Assembly (NCBI RefSeq): GCF_003097655.1
Contig: NZ_QCZH01000016.1
Location: 19,711-83,710, forward strand
DNA from: Flavobacterium laiguense
GTDB lineage: Bacteria; Bacteroidota; Bacteroidia; Flavobacteriales; Flavobacteriaceae
Reading direction: 5' to 3'
Length of the DNA stretch: 64,000 nucleotides
Part shown: positions 52,894 through 61,504 of the stretch, piece after piece
Position numbering within the stretch: the first letter of the stretch is position 1
How the letters are laid out: every line of letters begins with the position of its first letter
Program-made: the position numbers and the translations under genes
Notes under the pieces: model-generated
The model's database searches: none
Told to the model about the DNA's origin: nothing
Seen by the model: only the letters and a program-made list of their open reading frames with translations

Positions 52894-55092
52894 CTATATT
52901 TCCGTAATTTCTAGAACAACACTCGTTTCGATTTTTGACGAAGAAACTCGCAAACCAACATTCATTAAATAATCTCCAGTAAAAGAATCCCCAGATTCTT
53001 CAAGAGATTTTTTTGCTTCAGGCATCAAATTTATTTCCTCAATTTTATAGGTTTTATTTGAGTCTAAACCTTGAAAACGAACTGAATTGTATTGCGGATC
53101 ATAAAGCGGATGAAGCGTATAAGAGAATAACACCGCCTTACTTTTGGCCTCGTTAACATACATCAGTACCGCACGGCTTTCATCATAAGGAGAAATAAGT
53201 CGGTACATGTCGCCTTGCCAAATTACAGGGCTTAATCGCTTATAATTGGCAACTGCATCCTGACAATATTTCAATTCTTTTTCTTTAAGTTCTCTCACAT
53301 TAATATCAAAACCCAGTTTGCCCATCATGGCCACATCTGTTTTAAATTTAATCGATTGATTGCCCCAAGAGGTTACGTGATTACATACCGAAAGAGCTGG
53401 GAAAAATTGCGAATATCCCCACTGTATAAATACACGATTGAATGGGTCGGTATTGTCACTTGCCCAAAACTCAGTGAAATATTTTAGAAAAGCATAATCC
53501 GTTCTACCTCCACCGCCTGCGCAAAGCATCATGGGTAGATTTGGGTATTTTGTTTTAATTCGGTCTAAAACTTTGTACAAACCGTTGGTGTATTCAATAA
53601 ACAAATGCGATTGTTGGTTCTTTAGATACATTGAATAAGCATTGGTCATCATTCTGTTGCAATCCCATTTAAAAAAGGCCACACCCGAATTGGTTTGCAT
53701 AATGTCATCTACCGTTTTGAATACAAAATCTTGCACATCTGGATTGCATAAATCTAACACCAATTGAGTACGATAATAACTCTCTGGTCTATTAGGCAGT
53801 TTCAAAACCCAATCCGGATGTTTCTCGTATAATTCGCTTTTTGGATTTACCATCTCCGGCTCGATCCAGATTCCGAATTTTACGCCTGTTTTCTCCGCTT
53901 CTTGCATCAAGAAACCAATACCATTCGGTAATTTTGTCTTAGTAGCTTGCCAATCTCCCAAACCAGATTTGTCGCCACTTCTAGGATATTTGTTCCCAAA
54001 CCATCCATCGTCCAACAAAAACATATCAACTCCTAATGTTTTTGCATCCGTAAACATATCCGTCAATTTCTTTTCATCAAAATTAAAAAAAGTAGTTTCC
54101 CAATTGTTTAGTAAAGTCAAACGGGGTTTTTCTCCATCTTTAATACCATATTTTCTGGCCCATGAATGCAAGCTTCTACTCGCCTGCCCTTTTCCTTTGT
54201 CTGAAAAAGTATAAATAAACGAAGGCGTGGTAAATATTTTTTCTGGCTGAAGACTGTATTCTGAAGCGAATGGATTGATTCCTGAACTTATTCGAAGTGA
54301 GTTCTTATTATCTAATTCGAAAGCAAGCTTAAAATTTCCCGACCAAGCAATCGTTCCTGCCACAAGTTCTCCTGAATTTTCATCAGCTTTAGAATTAAGA
54401 GACAAAAAGAAAACTGGCGTTTGGTACATATTGTTACGAACTCCTAATTTCGAGTCGATAACTTTAGTACCACTAGTCAATTCACTTTCCTGCATACGCA
54501 CTTCCTTGGCCCAATCTCCATGAAATTGAGTTAACCAATAATGATCGGCATCAAAATGCAACATCGAAGACGCATAATTATATAACATAACCGGTCTCTT
54601 TTCGTGATGCTGAATTTCGGTCCATTGCTCAATTACGTTTTCATTGTAAAAAGCTTTATAATGAAGTGTCACTTCTACCGGATATACTGGGTCTTTTAAC
54701 TTTATAATGGTTTCAGTAGTGTTACCATCAATTTTTTGGGTACGATGACTTACATAAACTAGTTCCAGAGATGGATTTCCGTCATTATGGGTCATTCGAA
54801 TCGCCGACTCAAATAGATTGTCCGTTCCAAATGTTGGATACGCTTGATGCCTTAAATTGACCAATGGATTTCCGTCATTTATCACAAATGATTTTGTGTT
54901 TTCTTTTGAAAGTGCATTATATCCTGAATTGCCTTTTAGCTTTGTACCTAAATACGATTGATAAAGCAAACCGTTCTTGCCTGCCTTTAGAATCAAAGCT
55001 GTACTTTGAGTTTCAATCTGAATTTGGCCATCCTGCGCATTAGCTTCACAAAACAAGGTTGTAAGTGCTAATAGAAGTATTATTTTTTTCAT
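52894..55092 (-). CDS. Alpha-galactosidase, glycoside hydrolase family 36
   Basis: This exported 732-residue enzyme has signal peptide MKKIILLLALTTLFCEANAQ. The N-terminal beta-sandwich runs to about 320, the (beta/alpha)8 catalytic domain to about 640, then a C-terminal sandwich. The catalytic nucleophile Asp lies in VAFFKWDCNRMMTNAY and the acid/base Asp in FTEFWASDNTDPFNRV. MLCAGGGGRTDYAFLKYF is also typical. It should remove terminal alpha-galactose from oligosaccharides in the periplasm or at the surface. It sits between galM and galK, in the same operon. Confidence 0.95.
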   Translation of the reverse strand: MKKIILLLALTTLFCEANAQDGQIQIETQSTALILKAGKNGLLYQSYLGTKLKGNSGYNALSKENTKSFVINDGNPLVNLRHQAYPTFGTDNLFESAIRMTHNDGNPSLELVYVSHRTQKIDGNTTETIIKLKDPVYPVEVTLHYKAFYNENVIEQWTEIQHHEKRPVMLYNYASSMLHFDADHYWLTQFHGDWAKEVRMQESELTSGTKVIDSKLGVRNNMYQTPVFFLSLNSKADENSGELVAGTIAWSGNFKLAFELDNKNSLRISSGINPFASEYSLQPEKIFTTPSFIYTFSDKGKGQASRSLHSWARKYGIKDGEKPRLTLLNNWETTFFNFDEKKLTDMFTDAKTLGVDMFLLDDGWFGNKYPRSGDKSGLGDWQATKTKLPNGIGFLMQEAEKTGVKFGIWIEPEMVNPKSELYEKHPDWVLKLPNRPESYYRTQLVLDLCNPDVQDFVFKTVDDIMQTNSGVAFFKWDCNRMMTNAYSMYLKNQQSHLFIEYTNGLYKVLDRIKTKYPNLPMMLCAGGGGRTDYAFLKYFTEFWASDNTDPFNRVFIQWGYSQFFPALSVCNHVTSWGNQSIKFKTDVAMMGKLGFDINVRELKEKELKYCQDAVANYKRLSPVIWQGDMYRLISPYDESRAVLMYVNEAKSKAVLFSYTLHPLYDPQYNSVRFQGLDSNKTYKIEEINLMPEAKKSLEESGDSFTGDYLMNVGLRVSSSKIETSVVLEITEI

Positions 55093-55212
55093 ATGAAGAT
55101 AATATTTGTTTTTTAATGGAATATGGTATCGTCATTCTTCTTTTTAATTTGTGATTTTTGAATCATGCCGATTTCATAGAAATTTTTCAGTAATAGTAAG
55201 TGGTTATTTTAT

Positions 55213-56262
55213 TTAAAGAATTTCAAATTTATATATGGTTTTTTGCTCATAGCTTGCGTTCTTCTTTAGAACTGAACTCGGAAAATGTTTATGATTGGGA
55301 GCATCCGGAAAATTTTGGGTTTCAAAACAAATACCGCTTAAAGAATGGTAAAGCACATTTTCTTTTCCTTTAATAGCTTCACAATTACCTCCAACATAAA
55401 TATGAACGGCTGGTTGATCCGTATAAACAGACATTTTTAGCTTGTTTTTTTCGCTAAAAAGGGAGGCTGCCAATTCTTCTTCCTGGTTTAAAATAAAAGT
55501 AGTATCGATTTTGGCTGGACATTTTTTGAATGATGAAAAATCAAAAGAAGAATTATCCAAATCTAAAAACTTACCGGTTGGAATATTCTCATTTGTCGTT
55601 TCTAAAATTTCTTTAGAATTAACACTCATTTTTTGGCTAGAAACATCCGAATTGTGTCCGTCCAGATTAAAATAACTGTGATGGGTTAAGTTTACAATTG
55701 TATCTTCGGTAGATGTTGCGTGATATTCAATAATCAATTCATTTTCTTCCGATAAAGTATAGGTTAACTCTACCAATAAATCCCCCGGATAATTTTCGTC
55801 ATTATTTTGACTGGCATACATTAATTTAATCGATGGATTGTCTCCGTAATTGATGCTCTTAATATCCCAAACCACTTTGCTGAAACCTAAATTTCCGCCA
55901 TGAAGAGAGTGCATATTGCTATTGATATTCAAACCGAATATTCTTCCATTCAATTCAAAAGTACCCTTATTGATGCGACCGGCAAATCGGCCAACCGTAG
56001 CACCCAGATAAGGTGCGCTTTCTAAATCAAATGATTTTAGATACCCCTCTAGATTGTCAAACCCTAAAACAACGTCAATCATTTTATCGTTTTTTAATGG
56101 GATCTTAAATGACGTTATAGTCGCACCGTAATTAATAACCTTGAATCGCATTCCATTTTTATTGGTCAATTCACAAGAATAAACAGCAACCCCATTAGGC
56201 ATTATTCCAAATAATTCTGCTGCAGCATCCATAATAAAATGCGGTATGTTTTTTATTTCCAT
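55213..56262 (-). CDS. galM: Aldose 1-epimerase (mutarotase)
   Basis: The enzyme interconverts alpha- and beta-galactose before GalK. It is 349 residues. Visible: YGATITSFKIPLKNDKMIDV, APYLGATVGRFAGRINKGTF, the catalytic His in VNLTHHSYFNLDGHNSD and the catalytic Glu in GICFETQNFPDAPNHKHFPS. No signal peptide. First gene of the gal operon, with the operator/promoter at 56287-56332. A 120-bp gap separates it from the alpha-galactosidase, where a secondary promoter cannot be excluded. Confidence 0.94.
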   Translation of the reverse strand: MEIKNIPHFIMDAAAELFGIMPNGVAVYSCELTNKNGMRFKVINYGATITSFKIPLKNDKMIDVVLGFDNLEGYLKSFDLESAPYLGATVGRFAGRINKGTFELNGRIFGLNINSNMHSLHGGNLGFSKVVWDIKSINYGDNPSIKLMYASQNNDENYPGDLLVELTYTLSEENELIIEYHATSTEDTIVNLTHHSYFNLDGHNSDVSSQKMSVNSKEILETTNENIPTGKFLDLDNSSFDFSSFKKCPAKIDTTFILNQEEELAASLFSEKNKLKMSVYTDQPAVHIYVGGNCEAIKGKENVLYHSLSGICFETQNFPDAPNHKHFPSSVLKKNASYEQKTIYKFEIL

Positions 56263-56286
56263 TGTTTATTTGTGAAAAATGAAATC

Positions 56287-56332
56287 CAAAAATAGAACAA
56301 TCATATTTATCTACATACCAGTCCCTACCAGT
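56287..56332 (-). promoter_or_regulatory. gal operon promoter with direct-repeat operator
   Basis: Read on the minus strand: ACTGGTAGGGACTGGT (56332-56317), 22 bp, then the -7 box TATTTTTG (56294-56287). ACTGGT is repeated with a 10-bp period, placing both half-sites on one face of the helix. The site occupies the -33 position. The susC promoter has the same parts at the same distances and orientation. The site is also 33 bp before the gntR-type gene on the other strand, so autoregulation is possible. Confidence 0.8.
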
Positions 56333-56364
56333 TTTTTTTATATCTTGCAAAAAATTACTGTTTT

Positions 56365-57363
56365 ATGAAAATAATATCAATCCAAAATAATTTAGGAATA
56401 CCAAAATACAAACAGATTGTCCATTCTGTTGAAAAAGCTATTGAAGAGAAAAAACTAAAAAAAGATGAAAAATTACCTTCTATAAATAAAGTCTGCATTG
56501 CCTTTTCCTTATCACGAGACACCGTATTACAGGCTTATGAAGAGCTAAAGAAAAGAGGTATTATTTATGCCATTCTTGGAAAAGGTTATTATATAAAAAG
56601 CCTAGAAGTCACTATAAAACAAAGGATCTTCTTATTATTTGACGAATTAAATATCTTTAAAGAAGATATCTATAATTCGTTTCTGGAAAATATTGGCGAA
56701 AATGTTCAAGTCGATATTTTTTTTCACCACTTTAATTATGAAATGTTCCGAAAATTAATAACAGAAAGCAATGGCAATTATACAAAGTACATAATAATGC
56801 CTACGAATTTACCCAATACTGCTGAAGTTATAAAAACCCTACCGGTGAATGAGGTATTTATATTGGATCAAACCAATTCAGAACTAGAATCATATCCCGC
56901 TATATATCAAAATCACAAAAAAGACATTTATGATGCCTTACTAAAAGGAAAATCACATTTAAACAAATATAAAAAACTGATTCTTATTTTTCCAGGCTTC
57001 CGAGAACCCGTGGGAATGAAAAAGGGATTTGAAACTTTTTGCAATGATTATTCTTTCGAATATGAAGTGATAACTCAGTTTAAAGGTAGAGAAATCAGGA
57101 CGGGAGAAACCTACATTATTCCTAATGACAGAGACTTGGTCGATATTATAGAGAAATCAAAACTCCAAAATTTAAAATTGAGTGAAGATTTTGGAATTAT
57201 TTCATACAATGAAACGGCTCTCAAAAAGATTGTAGGAAACGGTATCACCACCATTTCTACCGATTTTGAGGCCATGGGAAGAATTTTAGCCGAAATGATT
57301 CTAAATGGTAAAAAGGGGCAAATAGAAAACAAATGTACTTTGATCGTTAGAAATTCATTGTAG
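56365..57363 (+). CDS. GntR-family transcriptional regulator with LacI-type effector domain
   Basis: This 332-residue regulator has an N-terminal winged helix of GntR type at about 10-80 (IPKYKQIVHSVEKAIEEKKL, KLPSINKVCIAFSLSRDTVL, YEELKKRGIIYAILGKGYY). The rest, about 85-332, resembles the periplasmic-binding-protein-like sugar domain of LacI/AraR proteins (IFLLFDELNIFKEDIYNSFL; SEDFGIISYNETALKKIVGN; TTISTDFEAMGRILAEMILN). It is divergent from galM and stands between the gal operon and susC, so a role in sensing galactose or a galactoside is likely. The predicted target is ACTGGTAGGKACTGGT. Confidence 0.88.
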   Translation: MKIISIQNNLGIPKYKQIVHSVEKAIEEKKLKKDEKLPSINKVCIAFSLSRDTVLQAYEELKKRGIIYAILGKGYYIKSLEVTIKQRIFLLFDELNIFKEDIYNSFLENIGENVQVDIFFHHFNYEMFRKLITESNGNYTKYIIMPTNLPNTAEVIKTLPVNEVFILDQTNSELESYPAIYQNHKKDIYDALLKGKSHLNKYKKLILIFPGFREPVGMKKGFETFCNDYSFEYEVITQFKGREIRTGETYIIPNDRDLVDIIEKSKLQNLKLSEDFGIISYNETALKKIVGNGITTISTDFEAMGRILAEMILNGKKGQIENKCTLIVRNSL

Positions 57364-57450
57364 CAGATAAAAAGCCAACCAATTTTTAAATACAGAACAA
57401 TTTAAGATTTACACATTTCAAAATTTATAAAAAAATTCGCTTTCTGAATT

Positions 57451-57480
57451 AGCACGCTCTAAAAGTGTGCTTTTTTTTTT
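57451..57480 (+). terminator. Intrinsic terminator of the regulator gene
   Basis: AGCACGCTCTAAAAGTGTGCT forms a short stem (AGCAC/GTGCT with inner CT/AG) and runs into ten T residues. It begins 88 bp after the stop codon. Confidence 0.75.
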
Positions 57481-58013
57481 GCAACATTCTCAATTTATCA
57501 TAAAAAACCAAACCAACAGTAAAGAAGTCTTGAATTTAAACAAGCTTAGTCTTACACTTTAATGTAATTCACTTACTGGTATGCTTTCAAAAGTAAAATT
57601 ATTCTAAACAATAAGTATGCCTTAATAATATTATTTTTTGATACTATATTATCCACTTAAAAATATTCAGTAAGAATTATTTTTTCATAAAAAAATCTAT
57701 CCTACTGTCATTTCCTGTTCATTATTCTTAAAAACGAATTGTAACAAAATTGCAAATTCGAAAAATAGAAAAATATCTTTATTCAACAGTCATCATAACA
57801 TTTTTTCACAGTATCAAACGCTAAAAATTGGATAATTAAAAAACAATGTCTCCCTCATTTTAAGTATAAAATTACTACTCTTCGTTATAAAAGATTCAAT
57901 GAAGTCTAACTTAACAGATGCTTTTTACTAAAATAACTTTTATTCATATATTACCCACTTATGATACTGCATTCTCTAAAATCACATTGATTTTTAAATA
58001 TTTATCAAAAAAA
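57481..58013. other. Long AT-rich intergenic region upstream of susC
   Basis: This stretch of about 530 bp is very AT-rich and has no supported gene. A lone ACTGGT half-site occurs at 57573-57578 without a partner at 10 bp. I see no terminator, tRNA or other clear signal before the susC operator at 58014. Confidence 0.6.
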
Positions 58014-58059
58014 ACTGGTAGGTACTGGTGTGTTTAATTGCCAAACGTTTCTAATTTTG
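58014..58059 (+). promoter_or_regulatory. susC promoter with direct-repeat operator
   Basis: ACTGGTAGGTACTGGT (58014-58029), 22 bp, then TAATTTTG (58052-58059), followed by GATTTCA. Apart from the 19-bp spacer, the stretch from the A tract through the operator and from TTCTA to GATTTCA is nearly identical to the gal promoter. The identical distance to the -7 box on both promoters suggests an activator-type contact in place of a -33 element. Confidence 0.8.
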
Positions 58060-58196
58060 GATTTCACATTTATCTCTTCTTCACAAAACGATCTGCAACT
58101 TTTCAATGCCTTTTTGATTGTTTTCTCAAAAAGAAAGAGGAAATGAAAAGAGATACAATAGGGAGTAGATTAACTAACCAAAACCATTACAAAATC

Positions 58197-61100
58197 ATGA
58201 AATTATTAATTAAAACCAAGCCGAAAAATTGTCGGTTTAATTCTAAAACCTGGAAAGTTGCCAAACTGACTTCGGGATTACTACTAGCCATGACAATACA
58301 AGTTTCGGCAGCTACAGAATCAAAAGGCATAAACTTCTTTGTGAGGTTAGGCAACACTCCGGCCACGGGGAGTAATGAAGGAAGAACAAATTCGTTTATT
58401 TCTGAGATTACAAGAACTAGCGGTATAAATAAATCATCCTTAGTGCAAAAGCAAATAAAAGGTAAAGTGACAAATGGAAAAGGGGAATCCTTACCGGGTG
58501 CTAATATCCATGTAAAAGGAACCCAAAAAACTGCGAGTACTGACTTTGATGGTAATTTTACAATTGAAGTGCCTGATTCAAATAGCATTCTTGTTGTTAC
58601 ATTTACAGGTTATCTTACCAAGGAAATTACTGTTACTGATGCAACCACCACTGTTAACATTCAATTGCAAGAAGAAAACCAATCCTTAAACGAAGTGATT
58701 GTTGTGGGATATGGTACCCAGAAAAAAGGAGCTACAACAGGAGCTATTGGAATTGTTAAAGGATCTGCCTTAACCCAAAATGCATCTGCAAACGTATCAA
58801 ATGGTTTAGCAGGACGTGTGTCAGGAGTAATCGCCAATAATCGTTCAGGGAGACCGGGTGATGACAACTCCAGTCTTTTAATTAGAGGATTCAATTCATT
58901 TGGAGGAGGTACAAGTCCTCTTGTAGTGGTTGATGGTATTCCGGATCGTGATTTAAATAGAATAAATCCTGACGATATCGAATCCGTTACTATTTTGAAA
59001 GATGCTTCGGCAGCCATTTACGGAGTAAGATCTGCAAATGGAGTAATCTTAGTGACGACAAAAAGAGGTAAAGTTAGCGCCCCTACCATCAAATATGATG
59101 GATCTTATGGCATTCAGCAATTAACCCGAATGGACGAAAAAGTGAACTCTTGGGAATACATGACCTACTACAACGAACTCAATGCAAACAAAGGGAATAC
59201 CCTCCCTTATGAACAAACTGAGATAGATAAATACAAAGCAGGTACTGATCCTAATTACACAAGTACAGACTGGCTAAGACAAGTATTCAGAACCGACGCA
59301 CCTCAAACCAATCATTCCCTTTCTGTAAATGGGGGTACTGAACAAGTTAAATACTTTTTTTCAGGCCAATATTTAAATCAAGAAAGTAATCTTAGATATA
59401 GCGACGAAAAATACAAACAGTTCAATTTGAGATCAAATATTGATGTTAACCTATCATCAAACTTTAAAGTTAACCTAGATATTGCTACCCGAAAAGAAGA
59501 TCGAACATACCCTGTTTCAGGTATATCAAGTATCATGCACGAAACAGTTAGTATGTATCCATTTATCCCAGCATACTGGACAAATGGATCTCCCTCTTCA
59601 GGTATCGCAAACGGTAGAAACCCAATATTAATGTCTTCGTCTGCTGCCGGATACGACAAAATTATAAATCTTATCGTAAATCCGAAAATAGGATTTGATT
59701 TAAAATTACCTAGCATCACAGAAGGATTATCCTTAAATGGATATGCAGCATTTGATTACAATGTTCGTAGCCAAAAGAAATTTACAAAACCGTGGGATGC
59801 TTATTCTTATGACAAAACAGCAAACACTTACAATAACGTTAAGAATAGCACCAGCATAACAAGTGTTATGCAAGACGAGCAAATTACAAATCAAAACACT
59901 TATTTCTTAAAAGTAGCATACGATCATAAATTCGAAAAACATGGATTTAATGCTTTTGTTGGATACGAACAAACAACAAAAGACAAAACGGAAACTTATG
60001 CCTATAGAAGAGACCTATTGAGTGACCAATTAGATCAAATTTTTACGGGTAGTACTAAAGGACAAAACGCTACAGGTAGTGCCTATCAAGACGGAAGAGA
60101 GAGTTACTTAGGTAGATTGGCCTATAACTATGACAATAAATATCTAGCCGAAATATCAACACGTTATAACGGATCATTCAATTTCCCATCCTCTACCCGT
60201 TGGGGTATGTTCCCAGCAATATCGGCAGGTTGGAAAATATCTGAGGAGGACTTTTTTAAGAATAACATAAAAGGAATTGACCAACTTAAGATAAGAGCTT
60301 CTTGGGGGAAAATGGGTAATGACGACTTGGGCGAATGGATTAATGGAGTATATTATCCGAACCAATATCTTTTCTTAACAAGATACCAATTAACTACAAA
60401 TCAGCAAAATTACACTTACTTTGGTTCAGATTACACATTAAACAACAGTATCTATCTTTCTTCTACCCCTAATCCTAATATTACTTGGGAGGTTCAAGAT
60501 TCAAAAAATATTGGTTTTGACTTTGGATTCTTAAACAACAGATTGACCGCTACGTTTGATTATTTCAGTAATAAAAGATCTGATATATTAGTCGCAAGAA
60601 ACGCATCTGTCCCTTTATACACTGGATTAGCACTCCCAAAAGAAAACATTGGAGAAACTGTAAACAGAGGTGTTGATTGGTCTGTAAACTTTGCAGAAAC
60701 AAGTCATGAATTTAAATACAATCTTGGTTTTAATCTTACTTACGCCCAAAGTGAAGTACTCTTCCGTGATGAAGCTGCAAATATTCCGGAATGGCAAAAA
60801 TCAACGGGTAAATCAGTTGATTCATGGGTAGTGTATGAAACAAATGGCATTTACCGTACACAAGCCGATGTTGATAGCACACCACATTTCTCAGGAGCAA
60901 AACCTGGTGATATTTGGGTGAAAGACACAGACAATGATGGTAGTATTACTTCAAATGACAAGGTTAGAATTCCAGAATCGGCAACGCCAAAAATCGCATA
61001 CGGTATTCCTATGAGAGCTGAATACAAAAGAATATCGATAGACTTACTTTGGACAGGACAGTCTATGGCTAAGCAAATGATACTTCCACAAGCACAAGGA

Positions 61101-61457
61101 TCTATCGTAGCACCACCAACATGGTTATATAATGACAGATACACCGTAGACAATCCAAATGCTAAATACCCTGTAGCATTCAATGACACCGATACTAGAA
61201 ACAATATTGAAGCTGACTTCTGGTTAAGAGACGCATCCTTCTTTAGATTAAAGTCTTTAGAGGTATCTTATGTATTACCAGAAAAAGCACTTTCTAAATT
61301 GGGAGTATTAAATATGAGGTTTTATGCGGGAGGAACTAATTTATTTTCTATCGACAACATGAAACAGTACAACCTAGATCCAGAAACCAATAATAAAACA
61401 GGAGTTAATTACCCGCAAACCCGTATTTACAGAATAGGTGTAAATATTGAATTATAA
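58197..61457 (+). CDS. susC: SusC/RagA family TonB-linked outer membrane protein
   Basis: This 1086-residue outer-membrane transporter imports oligosaccharides with its SusD partner. Start 58197 is chosen (MKLLIKTKPKNCRFNSKTWK); 58143 is an alternative, while 58038 lies upstream of the -7 box and is excluded. Signal region VAKLTSGLLLAMTIQVSA. A CarboxypepD_reg-like domain follows (IKGKVTNGKGESLPGANIHV...STDFDGNFTIEV). The TonB-box-like NEVIVVGYGTQKKGATTGAI and plug (LLIRGFNSFGGGTSPLVVVD...ILKDASAAIYGVRSANGVIL) lead to a 22-strand barrel ending RIGVNIEL. The gal-type promoter implies a galactose-containing substrate. Confidence 0.95.
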   Translation: MKLLIKTKPKNCRFNSKTWKVAKLTSGLLLAMTIQVSAATESKGINFFVRLGNTPATGSNEGRTNSFISEITRTSGINKSSLVQKQIKGKVTNGKGESLPGANIHVKGTQKTASTDFDGNFTIEVPDSNSILVVTFTGYLTKEITVTDATTTVNIQLQEENQSLNEVIVVGYGTQKKGATTGAIGIVKGSALTQNASANVSNGLAGRVSGVIANNRSGRPGDDNSSLLIRGFNSFGGGTSPLVVVDGIPDRDLNRINPDDIESVTILKDASAAIYGVRSANGVILVTTKRGKVSAPTIKYDGSYGIQQLTRMDEKVNSWEYMTYYNELNANKGNTLPYEQTEIDKYKAGTDPNYTSTDWLRQVFRTDAPQTNHSLSVNGGTEQVKYFFSGQYLNQESNLRYSDEKYKQFNLRSNIDVNLSSNFKVNLDIATRKEDRTYPVSGISSIMHETVSMYPFIPAYWTNGSPSSGIANGRNPILMSSSAAGYDKIINLIVNPKIGFDLKLPSITEGLSLNGYAAFDYNVRSQKKFTKPWDAYSYDKTANTYNNVKNSTSITSVMQDEQITNQNTYFLKVAYDHKFEKHGFNAFVGYEQTTKDKTETYAYRRDLLSDQLDQIFTGSTKGQNATGSAYQDGRESYLGRLAYNYDNKYLAEISTRYNGSFNFPSSTRWGMFPAISAGWKISEEDFFKNNIKGIDQLKIRASWGKMGNDDLGEWINGVYYPNQYLFLTRYQLTTNQQNYTYFGSDYTLNNSIYLSSTPNPNITWEVQDSKNIGFDFGFLNNRLTATFDYFSNKRSDILVARNASVPLYTGLALPKENIGETVNRGVDWSVNFAETSHEFKYNLGFNLTYAQSEVLFRDEAANIPEWQKSTGKSVDSWVVYETNGIYRTQADVDSTPHFSGAKPGDIWVKDTDNDGSITSNDKVRIPESATPKIAYGIPMRAEYKRISIDLLWTGQSMAKQMILPQAQGSIVAPPTWLYNDRYTVDNPNAKYPVAFNDTDTRNNIEADFWLRDASFFRLKSLEVSYVLPEKALSKLGVLNMRFYAGGTNLFSIDNMKQYNLDPETNNKTGVNYPQTRIYRIGVNIEL

Positions 61458-61504
61458 TAATGCGACAAAAAAATTATACTCCTTTAAAAAATAAATATCT
61501 AGAC

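Noticed and set aside
57573..57578. Lone ACTGGT upstream of susC as a third regulator site
   Set aside because: There is no second half-site at a 10-bp period and no -7 box at 22 bp. A 6-mer is expected by chance.
58038..58196. Longer susC start at 58038
   Set aside because: ATG 58038 lies upstream of the -7 box at 58052-58059, so it would not be in the transcript. The residues before 58197 lack the expected export signal pattern.
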